From contig NZ_JAVRHO010000048.1 in the NCBI RefSeq assembly GCF_031846515.1, positions 1-5,353 on the forward strand: 5,353 nt of DNA. The letters are read 5' to 3'. The notes under the pieces were generated by a model. The model made no database searches and was not told the origin of the DNA. It worked only from the letters and a program-made list of their open reading frames with translations. A program made the translations under genes and the position numbers. The DNA is from Autumnicola lenta (lineage in GTDB: Bacteria; Bacteroidota; Bacteroidia; Flavobacteriales; Flavobacteriaceae). This document shows, piece after piece, positions 5,186 through 5,353 of the stretch (position 1 is its first letter; the number at the start of each line of letters is the position of its first letter).

Positions 5186-5353
5186 GATTTGTGGACTGAC
5201 CACGCACTTTATGAATTAAGAAAAACAATTAAACATTTAGAAGAAGCATGGACTGAAAAAGAATTAGAAAATTCTTCAGAACAACTTGACCATACTATTG
5301 AGTTAATCTCTAAAAATCCAGAACTATTCCAAGCTTCAAAAAAGAAAAAGAAT
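5176..5353 (+). pseudogene. RelE/ParE-family toxin, 5' frameshift, truncated by window end
   Basis: From 5192 the frame reads WTDHALYELRKTIKHLEEAW, then TEKELENSSEQLDHTIELIS and KNPELFQASKKKKN, open to the last base. This matches the N-terminal half of RelE/ParE-type toxins (small ribonuclease or gyrase poisons), including the W-x-x-x-A-x-x-x-L start and the NPELF loop. The normal start should overlap the antitoxin end. GTG at 5176 gives VVIRFV, a good first beta strand, but runs into TGA at 5197-5199. One extra or two missing bases near 5190-5194 separate it from the toxin body. The only in-frame alternative is TTG at 5189, which would lose the first strand. The toxin therefore looks inactive or translated from a poor start. 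The C-terminal half with the usual catalytic residues is outside the window. Confidence 0.62.

Larger units (their letters stand above)
4885..5353 (+). mobile_element. Integron-like cassette 5 (decayed toxin-antitoxin), runs off the window
   Basis: The opening box GTTATGCAGC (4885-4894) follows repeat C directly. The matching closing box should be GCTGCATAAC and must lie beyond 5353. The 59 bases before the first gene contain only a seven-codon frame at 4921. Toxin-antitoxin modules are common passengers in chromosomal integron arrays and are among the few cassettes with their own promoter. Confidence 0.55.

Overview
The window reads as an accessory region of a Bacteroidota genome, most likely a marine or soil flavobacterium. 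The evidence is AT-rich genes without Shine-Dalgarno sequences, a short Bacteroidota-type lipoprotein, a RelE/ParE toxin-antitoxin pair of a type I know from flavobacteria, and two transposases in the same style. This placement comes from general recognition, not from a search.

The dominant structure is an integron-like array of gene cassettes. Three long imperfect palindromes of about 120-130 bp (503-622, 2316-2439, 4755-4884) share the arms ATATAAAAAC...GTTTTTATAT and a central hairpin. Each cassette begins with a 10-base box starting GTT (7-16, 2018-2027, 2440-2449, 3107-3116, 4885-4894). For the first four cassettes, the exact reverse complement of that box lies at the cassette's own far end (503-512, 2316-2325, 3087-3096, 4755-4764), not at the neighbouring cassette. 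This is the footprint of circular cassettes joined by recombination at an AC/GTT point, as in integron attC sites. No integrase is in the window.

Layout: cassette 1 (7-2017) carries a small lipoprotein gene, and its attC-like site is split by an IS110/IS1111-family insertion sequence (about 623-2009). Cassette 2 (2018-2439) has no convincing gene but strong inverted repeats. Cassette 3 (2440-3106) carries a membrane-anchored hypothetical protein and ends in a shrunken 10-base site. Cassette 4 (3107-4884) holds an IS1182-like transposase on the minus strand. Cassette 5 (4885 to the window end) holds a frameshifted RelE/ParE-type toxin-antitoxin module that runs off the edge.

The most striking observation is in the noncoding right end of the IS110/IS1111 element. 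Two hairpins of the same architecture (1773-1791 and 1840-1862: 4 bp, bulged A, 4 bp) are each flanked by short guides. The first pair matches the left and right flanks of the attC-like target. The second pair matches the element's own left and right ends. This is the organisation of a bridge RNA (seekRNA), and both its target and its donor can be read in this window. It explains why the element sits in a cassette recombination site.
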